DNA of 64,000 nt from Bondarzewia mesenterica (Eukaryota; Basidiomycota; Agaricomycetes; Russulales; Bondarzewiaceae): assembly GCA_004802705.1 (NCBI GenBank), contig SGPL01000004.1, positions 1 to 64,000 of the forward strand. The letters run 5' to 3'. Of the stretch, positions 1-11,762 are shown piece by piece (the stretch's first letter is position 1; each line of letters starts with the position of its first letter). A program made the position numbers and the translations under genes. The notes below the pieces were generated by a model, which made no database searches, had not been told where the DNA came from, and worked only from the letters and a program-made list of their open reading frames with translations.

Positions 1-1020
1 GGGACGGGGGGGAAGGGGAGCAGGGGATGGCTCCGGACATAACACGATAATAATTCGAAAGGAAGCGTCTGAAGCGGAGTTGTGGAGGACTGCCTCTGAA
101 TCCTCCCATCAAGCTTCACACGTCCACCGTCTGGTCTACGGACCCACTGCTCGTCCCTGCCGTAATGCTGTCAATGTCAGCGCCTTTCCCACTTGAATCG
201 CCGTGACGACCGCTCAAACTTAAATAAAACAGACCCAGCTCACACTAGCTCACACTCCATCATAGCACGGAGAAACAAATCAGGTATCATATTGCGCATA
301 CGTTCTTGAATCCAAAAACTATACTAAAAGCCATAGAGCGTGAGACGTATCGTATCTATCGACGTATGTGTACCTATGTACCGCTTGCGTATCTATCGCC
401 CTACAATTTACTCTTTTCTCCGTCACATATATATATAACCTCCAGGAGTGCAACCGACGAACAAGACAAGAAGGAAGGGATAAAAGGAAACATGATGGCA
501 CACGCACCCACGCCCGTCCTGAATCGCGCGCGCTTTGTGCGGTGATGTAGGCACCTGTCGTCGTGGCGAGATGATTAGGGTATCTGGCATGACACGCTGT
601 ACCCGATGCGATGATGCAGATGAGAGAAGATGTCGCTGTCAAGAACAACCAAGAGATGAAAAGCGCTGCAGGATGGATGGATGAGTGAAGGAAACGGATT
701 GGAGGATTGGAGAACGACGACGGCGTGATGATGGTTGGATGGGTCCATAGGAATTGATGATCATATCATGAGTATCGTGTAGCAAGTGTAACCGTCAAGT
801 CAAGAAGAGTGGAAAGTGTCATGGGCGGAACAATGTAAAAAAAAAAAGACAGAACGAGAAAAAAAATAAAAAGGGAGGAGTCAAACAGGCCTGCCTTTGG
901 ATATGGCTCCCGCAATACTTTTGGAACAAGCACTCGAGCACTATGCAGGCGCACAGACCTCACACCGACAAACCCACAAGCAGACTCGGGGAGCACCAGT
1001 CCAGCGACGTCCGATCCCGA
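1..1020. other. Gene-free left edge; 3' flank of the Wee1 gene
   Basis: No reading frame here looks like protein, and I see no splice pattern. The stretch probably holds the 3' UTR of the kinase gene that ends at 1023 and then intergenic DNA. It has a few simple repeats (GGAT units near 672-690 and 730-745) and A-rich runs near 840-870. Whether a gene enters from the left edge cannot be decided. Confidence 0.5.
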
Positions 1021-4000
1021 TCACGCTGCAACGTCCATCGCATCGCCCCAAACAACCGGCGCTCGGCTACCCAAGATCTCTTCTAAAAACCCCTCGGGCA
1101 CAGGCGCCAAGGGCGACGCCGCGAACACAGGCTCGCCCGTGCGCCTCGACTGCCACAGCATCCGCTCCATCGCCATCCTCGTCCTCGCGACGACAGGATG
1201 CGCCCACACTGTGCCGATCTCGACCCGAAGAGCCGGGTCCGTCCGCATCATGCTCTTGATCAACTCAAATAACTCAACACTCTCCCCCACGTCGATCTGG
1301 GAAAAGTCCTCCTGGCGGAGCCGCTGCCACGGTTCGCCCCTACGCAGCAGCAAAAACATCGCAAGGAAGAAAAAGTCAGCGTTCTCACTCATACAGTACA
1401 ACGGAGCGGGCCGCGTCACGTACTGGTCAGGCACCACGATATTGGACGCGGTCTCCAGCATGGTCACACCGAAGCTGCAACAGCATCCATGTGAGCATCT
1501 CGTCCACACACGCTCTTTCCGAAATAATGACGAGCGAGACACACGCAAGCTCACCTGAACATGTCCGCTGCCTTGCCATACCGTCCTTGGAGGACCTCAG
1601 GGGCAAGGTACACCTTGTCGCCCTCCCGCTCAAAGCCGGTCGCGCGGACCATCTGCGAATGTGTTTCTGCACCCGCAGGGGTAACAGCAAGACTCGGGCG
1701 AGGCCAGAGCGAGGCCATACCAAAATCCCCAATCTTGAAACGGCCTTCGCCGGTAACGAAGATATTGGCAGGCTTCAAATCGAGGTGAATGACGCCGGCA
1801 TCGTGGATCGCACGGAGGCCCTGTGAGTAGGTGAACGCAAGTCAGCAGCAGCCCATGACGAAAAGTAAAACAAGACTATGAACGAAACGGTACGCACATT
1901 GCTCAAATCCGCGAGGATCTTCCACACGCGCGCCTCCTCCAATTTGGGAAAGGCCTTGCCGTACTCCCACAGGAAATGCGCGAAATTGCCTAGCTCGCAG
2001 AGCTCCGTTTGAATAAATAATGCTTCGTCTTGCTCCCAGCTGTCGATGTACGCGAGGATGTTCGGATGTTTTGAACTGGCGCCGTGCGTCGAAGCCAGCA
2101 TCGACTGCGAGAGGTGCTGTAGGATCTCAACCTCCTCTCGTAATCGCAATCTGCGTGCCAAAAGCGGAATATTGATCAGTCAATAACATCACTCTGACGA
2201 CGACCAGGTAAAGAGAAGAAGGCAGGGGCCAAAGCCCGATGGAGAGATCCAAAGACAAAACGAGCATAGTGGGATCAACACAGCATGCGCGATGTTCCTT
2301 CTTCACTGTAGGCTGACGGACGCCCACGAACAGTGCGAAAATAACGGTCCACACTTACCGATGTCTGACACCTTCGAACCGCTTTGATTTCTTGATGGCC
2401 CAGACTTGCCCTCCACGATCTTTCTGCCGGACCTTCATTACCTTGCCGAATTGACCACTCCCAGCTTCCCCAAACTCCACGAACTCGCGCTCGAACTTAC
2501 CCGGCTTCTCATTTTCAGACACTTTAGGAGTGCCAAAGCCCAGGAAGCCCAGCGATGGGCGTGGGCGCAATGTAGAAGGGGCGTGTGAAGCATGATTGTG
2601 CTGTGGAAGACAGGGTATCTTGAACGGAGAAGCCTGTGGAGCGATTTGATGCTGGACACTCTTCCCCCGCCTGTGCATTGGCATTGAGGTAGGCAGAGAC
2701 TGGGGCACACCTCCGACATGCGATGTTGGTGAGTTTGGAGCAAAGGACGTTGTAGTCGACGAGGAAGAACTCGGTGCAGCTCGATGCACTGAAAGGTGGC
2801 TGGACACAGTAGGCTTCGAAGGTGAAAAATACGACGGGATTTGAGGGGGCGGCAGATGCCAGCCTGTCATGCGTGTGGCATAAGCAAGATATTCAGCGTC
2901 GGTGCGTTGAGAAGGAGCACTTACCTGAAGCTTTACCGGCCGTGGGCGTGCCCGGCCAACTGCCCTCACCGCTGCCGCTTCCTGCGCTGGTGATAGAGAT
3001 AGCACCACTACTGCTGCGCCGCAACAACCAACTCCCAACGCCAGCCTTGCCAACACTCGGTCGGCCCATACCAAGGCCCTCGTACTTCGTAATCGAGTTG
3101 ACGTCTTCCTCATCCGTGCTCTCCTCCGCCTTGCTCTTCTTGGCCTTCTTCGCAGAACTCAATATCGGGAATGCCGCCGGCATGCTCTTCCTCGGCTTCG
3201 CTTTCTTCGCACTCTTCCCCTTCGAGCCATCATCATCGCCGAAATCGAAGCCCACTTTACTGGCGACGGCGCTCTGCCACGGGCGCTGTCCGAAGCCAAA
3301 CCCACCCGCGGTCTTGATGCGCTTTTGAGGCGTTCCTGGCGGACGTTTCGGCTGCGCGTCGGTGCTCTGCGACTGAAGCAATGTGCGCACAATAAATGCG
3401 TCCACGTCCGACCTGGCCTGCAACGCTCCAATTGAGAGGGCGCCCTCAGAATCGGACCCGTTCACGATACCAGGTGGTGCGAGTGGCCAACCAGACAGCT
3501 CAGACGGGGCAATGCCAGGGGTGATGAGTTCCTGATCCGAGCTGGCGATAGTGCTGACACTAGTCGACGCGGTAGGCATTCCTGCGCCAAATAGCGGCGG
3601 CTCAAGCATCGAGCCTGAACGTCCAAAACCCCTACCCATATTTCTCGGGAATGAGCTGCCGATATCCTCGTCGTCCGACAATACGACTCCTGAGTCTCGC
3701 GGCTTGTACTTCTTCTCGAGCTTAGGGACGGTGCGACCCGACCCGAAAAGCTTCTTGCTACGCGGTGACGGCGTGCTTTCGATGACACTGAACGAAAAAG
3801 ACGTCTCGGGGACGCTGCCCCACCCGAAGCTGTCATCAAAACTAGTATCTTCGCCCTTGTCCCTCGATCGGCCCTTAAAGCTAGTGCTTCCGAAGAAAAT
3901 ATCTTCTTCGTCAGCTTCCGGAGGTACTTCGCTGACTTGGTGATCTTGGTGAGTTATATCATTGAAAGCACCGATGTCCATAGGGATGAAGTGGCCCTCG

Positions 4001-5749
4001 TCGGAGAGTTCGTCCATCCCGTCGTCATCCGTGCCCTTGGTCATGGATAGGGGAGAAGAGCTGCGCATTGGAGATGCCCAAGAGCTTTCAGGTTCAAAAG
4101 CAGACGAGGATCCAGCGTAACTGTGTCGGCTGACCGCCTGTGGCCGTCCGAACAGTGGTTGAGGTCGAACTGATGTAGGCGGTGGAGAGTTGAGATACAT
4201 GCTGTGCCGGTCCTTAAACGGTGTGTTGGATGGAGGGATGGGTGGGCCAAAAAAGAGCGTAGCACTGCCCGAGCTCTCGATTCGGCGAGGTGCAGTTCGC
4301 GGCACTTCTCGAGTCTGAGTGATTGCCACGGGTTTTCGGCTAAGTGACGTGCTGTGTGTTCGAGTTCTCCTAGTCGACGTGGATACGTGACTAGCATTTA
4401 TGTTTCGCTGGCGGGGACCAGGGGATGTCGAAGATGTAGAAGAAGTAGAAGACTTCCGCGAACGAGCACTGGGAAATGTGATAGTTGAAAAGGTATCCAT
4501 AGGATGAGAAGGGTGTCTTTTCTTGGGTGATTTCTATAAAACGAATGTAGGAAATCAGCACATATGCGCATATAACACAAAGAAAACATACGTGGAAGTT
4601 GCGCCTGGCACCATTCATGGACTCCCAGCTTACGGGCCTACTCCTGGCTCTCCTCTTAATAACATGACCACCAGGAGATATGTCCATTGCCTCATCTTCA
4701 TCTTCCTCCTCAAATGTGCTCCTGCTCAGAGGCACTTCATCCTCTACCTCGCCAATCTTCAATCTGTGCATTGTATCCTGCCCACCGGTCAAAAAGCCAT
4801 CCGTCTCCGCACCAGAGCGAGTTGAACGAAACTTGGGTGCAGGTAGGGGGGCGAGCCGATCAAAGCTTCCCTCCCCGGATGTCTTCGTCACGCTTAACGG
4901 CGTCATAGCGCGCTTGCGATATGGCGTTGTCACGGGAAGCGCAGTGGGTTTACGCTTTGTGCCTGTAGTATTTGGAAGGCGGGCGACGGGGGTGCTGGAA
5001 ATGACAGAGTTGGGTGTGTGAGAAGGAAGGCGAACTGGAGACGGTGGGGGAGAATCCACAGCTGTGGGAGAAAGTGAGCGATGAAAAACATTTTGTGTAG
5101 GGGCAGTTTGCTGCTTAATGGCAAGAGCAGGTCGTGCTGAACCCTGAGTATACTGTACGCGTGTGCTTGACTGTTTGACAGGAGTCCGAAGGGGCAGCGA
5201 TGCGTCCTGAGGGATCAGTGAGGGGGACGGAAGCGGCATTGGGGATCGCCGTGGTCGCTTCGCTCGGGAGCTGTGAGGGCGATCGGAGGTTCTCCGGGGC
5301 GCGGGGGTCGAAGACGAAGACGACGAAAGGAATATGCCAATTTCGTCCTCGTCGTCCTCTACCGGCATGGGGGGAGCGACACTCTTACCCATATCCCCTT
5401 TGCCCTGAACCGTCTTGGCTTGCAAATTATGAGCGGTGGTCTGGTGAGTCGCGAAAGACGCTGAGAGACGGTATGGCGACTGCGCGGGGCCGTCCTCATC
5501 GTCGGACATGTCCAGTACAAATGAGTCCTGTCCCTGGTCTGTGCCAAAGAGAGATTTCCTGCGCAAGGGCGAAGGGGAGAGCATGGGGGAGTCAAAGGAG
5601 TGAGCGACGTCAAATGAGCTCAAGGGAGAGTGGGGTGGAAGAGCGGAGGGGATGGAGCTGGTGAGAAGCGCGGCAGGATGGGGAAATGCTTGTTTCGCGG
5701 GATGAGCGATTGACGTAGGATATGTTCGGCGTGGAGAGAAGCATGACAT
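1021..5749 (-). CDS. wee1: Wee1-type mitosis inhibitor protein kinase
   Basis: This is a cell-cycle kinase that, in its family, phosphorylates the inhibitory tyrosine of Cdk1 and delays mitosis. Six exons read on the minus strand: 5749-4592, 4533-2925, 2863-2359, 2150-1898, 1820-1555, 1474-1021. They give 1,414 residues in frame. The first ~1,040 residues are low-complexity, rich in Ser, Pro and Arg, with acidic patches, as expected for a regulatory tail. The kinase domain follows: glycine loop GSGQFGKV near 1055, WAIKK lysine near 1078, catalytic loop HLDLKPAN near 1186, DFG near 1206, APE near 1246. HLDLKPANIF is typical of the Wee1/Mik1 class. The N-terminal start is the first ATG of the long first exon. 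The ~210-bp intron between exons 3 and 4 is the longest here. The alternative is another Wee1-like kinase; the family call is firm. Confidence 0.93.
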
Positions 5750-7556
5750 ACAGAGAAAGGTTTATTGAGAGAAAAGGAGGCTAGTTAAGTTAGTTGTGGA
5801 CAACGAGCAGGAAGGAAGGAAGAAAGAGTGAGAGAAAGAGGAGCAGCGTCTCGGGGCAGGTAATTTTGAGGGGCAAGAGGCGTTGTGGCTCGTGCCATAA
5901 GCGTGCGAACTCGATAAACAACATCACGTGCCACGTGATCGCGTAGCCACCCCATTTCTTTTCGATTTTCTGACTCGTTGGTCTGTTCCGTCCCCACATC
6001 ACACTAGGCTAGCAGCCTTCGTCACATCGTCCGACTTCTACCCCTCCCTCTCCAAGTACTCTTTTCTTTTGAGCTGGTTTCGTCTCATCTGTGAGTCCCA
6101 CACCGCTCACCCGCTCATTTACTTCCGTCGAATCCAAGCTCGATCGCAGGCTCCTCATTTTCCCGATCAGGATTGCACAAGATTGCACAGCGCCGGTCAT
6201 TCCCGCCGGTGATCTACCGTACTAAACGGAACCATCTGACGCGTTCTCGAACGATGGGATCTCCGATATCTGTCGTCAAGTTGTAGGTCCCTGTGTATTT
6301 TCCTGGATTAGCTGGATCTTGTTGCGTTCACTCATGCCAACGCACATTCTAGCCTCAGATATGAGTGGAAAGTGATACAGAGGTATGTGACAATGCGCAG
6401 GTTGCTTGTGCTTCTCCTTCGCATGTGGACCGCCTTCCATTGTTCTCTCATTTTGCCTGGACGGACAGAAAGATTCTTTTTGAGTCTACATGTCAGCTGT
6501 AGCAACCGTGGCGCAGCGCAACACCCCCACTACGTTTTTCACTCGATCATCCAAACATAACCTATCATATGATTGTTGCCCTCCCATGCGATTATCTGAT
6601 ACATTTGCGACCCTGGTGAGTAATTTTCTACACTACTCTTGCCTGTTTGGCATGGTCTTTCATGGAGGATCGTTCCGGAGTTGTCAGATGGCAGAGTGTC
6701 CGCCTTCATTGTCAAAAGAAAAGCCCTTCTGCAAGTATCATGAAGGGCCCCTGGCCTGTCGCCTCTCCCGGTGATCGTCGTGGGAGTCTCATTTCTACGT
6801 CTCCGTACAACGTGATTTATCTCGAATGAAATATGCCATCGTGATCAGTGTGAGAGTAAGGTGAACGATTCTAATACTTATGAGCTGTAGTATTTTGTTC
6901 GAAGTAGGGAGATGTGAGTAGCGTTTGAATCCGTATAGATAATGTGGACATGGATAGGTAAGGGAAGAGTAAGTACTGTAACTGAGCTTCAGGATGAAGT
7001 GCGTGAGATTGTTTGCCTTAATTACTCAGTGAGGTTAGAAAGGAAGAAAAAAGTAGATATCTGTTCCTCTATCAGTCCATGGCAAGGATCGATCCTTCCC
7101 CCCCTTGCCCTCCGACAGTCATATCCTCTTCATGTTTTACGATAAATTCTGATAAATTCACCTCAATCAGCGCGCATCCGTTCCGTTCATCATTCCGCGC
7201 AGTCTGGACTGTTCGCCAAATGTTTATGCCTATCGTCCAACAGGATTAACAAGGGTTAACGTCGACCCATCCCGCCCCCCCCCTTTGCGCAAAGCGGAGG
7301 GCGGCGATGTAACCATGTGCCAATCGCCCGCGGCGCCGCTTCAAGATGCCCGCCCATTTGTATTTCTTGGGGGCGCCAACATCGGCTCGGATCATCACAC
7401 TAAACTTTCAGTCTGACTTCACCGGTCACCCCAGAGCTTGTTCCACGAATAATTCCCCGCCCGCGACACCTCATTCCTTCACGCTCAGCATTGATTTTCC
7501 TTTAATATACCTCGAATCGCATCTCAAATTACCAATAACATCGTGAATTTATCGAC
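5750..7556. other. 1.8-kb divergent intergenic region
   Basis: The region lies between the divergently transcribed Wee1 and LKR/SDH genes, so it should hold both promoters. I find no convincing conserved gene. Two short pieces could be spliced exons of a small plus-strand gene. One starts at the ATG at 6254 and reads MGSPISVVKL before a possible GTAGGT donor. The other lies near 6352-6380 and includes the peptide RYEWKVIQR. I cannot extend or identify them. A TTTAATATA element sits about 55 bp upstream of the LKR/SDH start codon. Confidence 0.4.
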
Positions 7557-10500
7557 ATGCCTATTCTCCAGCGCACCCCGTTCATGTTCCGCCCCCTCGC
7601 CCGAGTAGCCACACGCCGCGTGCCACACGTCCGACATAGCTCTTCGCGGAGCGAACCAGTGACGATTGGGATTCGTTGCGAGGATCCTGGTCGTATCTGG
7701 GAGCGACGTGCCCCGCTTACACCTGACGTGGTCGCCGAGCTCGTCAGTCGCGACGGTGTGCGCGTCCTCGTGCAGGACAGCGATCGAAGGGTGTTTCCGA
7801 CAGATGAATACATCCGGGTACGTGTTCTACTTCAATACCCTCCTCTGTTAACAGCGTATCTTGTATCCTCCTGGTACGAACTGTTCCCGTGGATAACAGG
7901 CGGGTGCTGAGGCTCGTCCAACACTGGAGCCCGCACACATAGTCCTCGGAATTAAGGAACCTCCACTCCACACCCTCGTCACCGGCGCTGTTCCGTCCCC
8001 AAATCCGTCACGTCCGAACACACTAGTTCCGCGAACGCACATGATGTTCTCGCATACCATTAAAGGCCAGGAATATAATATGCCGCTGCTGTCGAGGTTC
8101 CTGAAGGGCGGCAACGCGTACGCGGGTCTCCGAGATGAACCAGGGTTGGAACCTCGCTTGATCGACTACGAACTGTTGACCGACAGAGAGGGGAAGCGTA
8201 CGGTCGCATTCGGCTGGTTCGCGGGAGGTATGTCATGCCTTCACATTCGATCCATGTTTGGAATATTCATCGACTTACCGGCTTTGGCAGTGGCTGGTGC
8301 ATTGGAGGCGCTGTCTGCTATGGCGCACACACATTTGCAACAGGGTGTAGCTACGCCTTTCCTCGTACGTCGCGGCATCAGCCTCAACAATACATCGCCT
8401 TAATATTTTTGCATCCAGTACACTCCCCGACCTCACGCGTCCCCCTCGATTGACTCGTTGCGCTCCTCGTTGCGCTATATCGGCGACCAAATTGTAGAGC
8501 ATGGCACTCCAAAGAGACTCGGGCCCTGCGTCATTGGCGTTACAGGGTAAATCATACATGGCGTTCTTATTAGTCCTCCAATTTACGTTCTGTGACTCAT
8601 TTCACAGAAGTGGAAACGTCACTCAAGGGATTCTTTCAATTCTTTCAGAACTCCCGATCGTCAACACACGACCTGAGGATCTGCCCTCGCTGATCAACAA
8701 TCCAGGTGAGTCATATTCCCTGTTCCTCAGATCTTCGAAATTATACTGAGTGTTGTTGGCAGATGCGGACCTTCGGAAAGTCTATCTAGTCCAGGCCCTC
8801 CCTAATACCTACCTTTCTCGAACCGATGGCAAACATTACGATCGAGCAGATTACTACGCCAACCCTGGTTCTTACCAGTCTGACTTCCACACGAAGGTAT
8901 CTTCCCTCCCATACCCCTATATCATTTCAAGAAATCGACTCACGCTCCCCGACAGATTGCGCCTTACTTGACGCTCCTCCTTAATGGCGCAGGATGGGCC
9001 CCTGCGTTCCCGCGCCTGCTCACGACCGCACAGCTGCCGCTAGCGACTCGACTCGCGGCCGTCGGCGACGTCTCGTGCGACCTGAATGGTGGACTGGAAT
9101 TCGTGACGCGTGCGACGACGCTCGACGCGCCTTCGTATGACGTCAACGACGTTGCAGTCGTCGCGGTCGATATCTTGCCCGCGAGCCTGCCGCGCGACGC
9201 GAGCGCTGCGTTTGCTGGGAGCGCGTTGAAGTATGTAAGGGAGATTGTGAAGGAATATCGTGGCGAGGAGAAGAGCGAGGAGGGGAGGGAGGTCAGAGAG
9301 GCGCTGGAGAGGGCCACTGTGACGCAGGGTGGGAAAGTCCGGAAAGGATTCGAGTGGTTGGAGGACAAGGTCAGGATTTGGCGCGGAAATCAGGATCGAG
9401 ATGGGAGTACGATCACGCAAGCTGTACAGAGTGTGGGGTTGAAGAAGAAGAAGAGGGTTCTAGTGCTGGGCAGTGGGATGGTTGCTGGGCCGGCAGTGGA
9501 CGAACTGGCTGGCTGGGGCGACGTTGAAGTTATTGTTGGTGAGTACTCATTGATGGTTGTTCCAACCCTCCGGTACCTTAATTCAAGTCTCCATGTGCGC
9601 GCAACGGAACCTCCAATGGCTGCTCCTTCTTTTCATGCTCGTTCTATACCGTTTTCACTCAACCTTTTTTTTTCATCTACCTCCAGGTAGCAATGTCCTT
9701 GCTGAAGCAGAACAGCTCGTTGCTGAACACCCCAATGCCAAAGCATTGAAGGTCGATATAACAGATCTTGACCGCGTGAGTTCACTGGTGCGAGAAGCGG
9801 ATGTTGTGATCAGGTGAGCTCTCGCCTTGATCGAGCGCATCATGAAATGAAAAACTCAATACTGTTTTGACAGCTTGCTCCCTGCGCCATTCCATCCATC
9901 CGTAGCTGAACTTTGTATTGAGCACAAGACACATCTGGTCACAGCTTCGTACATCTCTCCTGCCATGCAAACTCTGCACTCTCGGTACGTCAAAAATTCT
10001 TCAGTCGCACATAGACCGTGACTGGACAGCATTGAAATGCAACTTGCTTTCCAGCGCCCTTTCTGCCGATGTCTTACTACTGAACGAAATTGGACTGGAC
10101 CCCGGCATCGACCACTGCTCTGCACATTCGCTGCTGTCCCGCCTTCGCGCCGATAACAAGAAGGTTGTGAGTTTCACATCGTTTTGTGGTGGGCTGCCCG
10201 CGCCCGATGCCGCAGAGGGTGTCCCGCTCGGGTATAAATTTAGCTGGAGTCCCCGCGGGGTTCTCAGAGCGGCCGGCGAGGGCGCACAGTTTAGGTTAGG
10301 CGGGAAGGTAAGTCTTTGTCCTCACATTACTTTCCACACGTCTGCGACGAACGAGAGCTGCGGCTGACTCGCTATGGGGGATCTCTTGTAGAATTGGCAG
10401 ATCCCTGGGGAGAGGTTGTTACTGGAGCATTTCCCTGATGTTCCGGTTTCGAACATCTTGAAGTTTGAGGGTATTGCCAACAGAAATAGCTTGCCGTACG

Positions 10501-11313
10501 CGGAGACGTATGCTCTGGGTGACGTGACTGGATTGCGAACCATGTTGCGAGGAACTTTGAGGTATCTTCATTTTTGCGAATTTTGTTCAAATCTTGTTCA
10601 TCGTGCTGATGTGACTGTCAGATACCCTGGCTTTGCTGCTCTGATGCATTCATTCAAAGCCATTGGTCTACTGGAAGCGACGAAGACCGTCAAATTGGAT
10701 CACTGGGCCTCGCTCGTCCGCTTGGCGCTCGAAGAGAAGCTGCAGACAAGCATTCCAGCAGATACAGCATCCCTAATGTCTGCCTTCTCTGACGTATTGC
10801 CACCCGCTCGCATCTCGGCACTCGTCGATGCGCTTCAAAATCTCGCACTCCTGCCCTCACTTTCACCTGCGTCCTCACCTTCGCTTCCGCCCGTGCCAAG
10901 CGCACCCGCGCCACCCGCTGACCTCCTCGCGGTTCATCTCGCCCACGTACTCCGCTACCAACCCGGTGAGCGCGATCTCGTGCTCCTCGCCCACGAGGTC
11001 GTCGCGCGATCGGGGACAGACGGAGGAGGTGCACACCTCCACCCTCGTCGTGTACGGCGACAAGCGCGCGTCGGCCATGGCTCGCACGGTCGGACTCCCT
11101 GTGGCACTCGCGGCACTCCGCGTCCTCGACGGCGCAGTGCTCTCGCGCGGCGTCCGTGGTCCAACCTATGACGAATCTGTGTGGAAAGCTGTCTTGGAGG
11201 GACTTGAGGAGAGGGGGCTTGGTGTCAAGGAGGGTGTGAAGAATGCGGGTGAGGCTGGTATGGAGGGTGGGTTGCTCGATGGGTTGGAAAGGACGATCAG
11301 GGAGAGTGCGTGA
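7557..11313 (+). CDS. Bifunctional lysine-ketoglutarate reductase / saccharopine dehydrogenase (AASS type), frame broken once
   Basis: The enzyme turns lysine plus 2-oxoglutarate into saccharopine, then into aminoadipic semialdehyde and glutamate, the mitochondrial lysine breakdown route. Exons: 7557-7817, 7900-8227, 8291-8364, 8419-8546, 8608-8705, 8763-8896, 8956-9538, 9687-9813, 9874-9984, 10055-10307, 10392-10561, 10622-11313. The N-terminus is Arg-rich and mitochondrial-like, then an AlaDH/PNT-type reductase half ([23 protein letters not shown]). The dehydrogenase half starts at a Rossmann motif, [12 protein letters not shown], near residue 508 and includes [11 protein letters not shown] and [12 protein letters not shown]. 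The summed exons are one base too long. Dropping one G from GGGG at 11012-11015 rejoins the conserved C-terminus ([20 protein letters not shown]) and gives 985 residues. As written, the protein would end in about 50 aberrant residues at 11171. The domain order separates it from the monofunctional biosynthetic enzymes Lys1 and Lys9. Confidence 0.9.
11012..11015 (+). other. +1 frameshift in a G4 run of the LKR/SDH gene
   Basis: Upstream the frame reads [16 protein letters not shown]. Downstream the conserved frame [19 protein letters not shown] is shifted by one. Removing one G joins them, and the total CDS becomes divisible by three. Splicing does not explain the shift: a possible 54-bp intron (10966-11019) keeps the wrong frame, and a 22-nt intron is too short. 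Confidence 0.8.
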
Positions 11314-11762
11314 TGTACGCGAGTACTGTATTCTGCGTGTTGTGGATCAGGCTGCATACTAGGACTTGGAAATTGGACTCTATATGGTTTTAAGGACGGT
11401 GTAATGATACAGGCATGGAATAATATCGGAATTCTTTGTGCATGCATCGTTATACTTGCCCCGGCTTGCGGTGAGGAACGCGTCTCGGTCCCATTGTTGC
11501 TTCGAGTTGGGAAGCAACGGTTGAATCCAGCCTCTCAAGGATTTCCGGTTCTAGCTGCATGACCTCGTCAACGAACTTGTCTTGTATACAATGGGATACC
11601 ATGGTCTCATGAGTAAAACTGAAAAAAGATGGTCAGAATGTTTCTTCCAAAAACAAAGGTGAAAAGGGAAAATGCTAATATATCATCAAAATGTGTATGA
11701 TTAACTCAAAACTCCCTGGTATCTATAATCATGTGTCAAATAAGGACACGAAGCAAGCCTAA
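11314..11762. other. Tail-to-tail 3' flanks
   Basis: About 450 bp lie between the stop codons of two convergent genes. It is presumably filled by their 3' UTRs. I see no coding signal. Confidence 0.6.

Noticed and set aside
6254..6900. A small spliced plus-strand gene starting MGSPISVVKL
   Set aside because: Only two short pieces look coding and no further exon could be joined in phase; kept as a note rather than a gene.
10966..11019. A 54-bp intron with GTGAGC donor and ACAG acceptor in the LKR/SDH gene
   Set aside because: Removing it keeps the wrong frame and deletes the conserved [10 protein letters not shown] segment; a one-base correction explains the data better.
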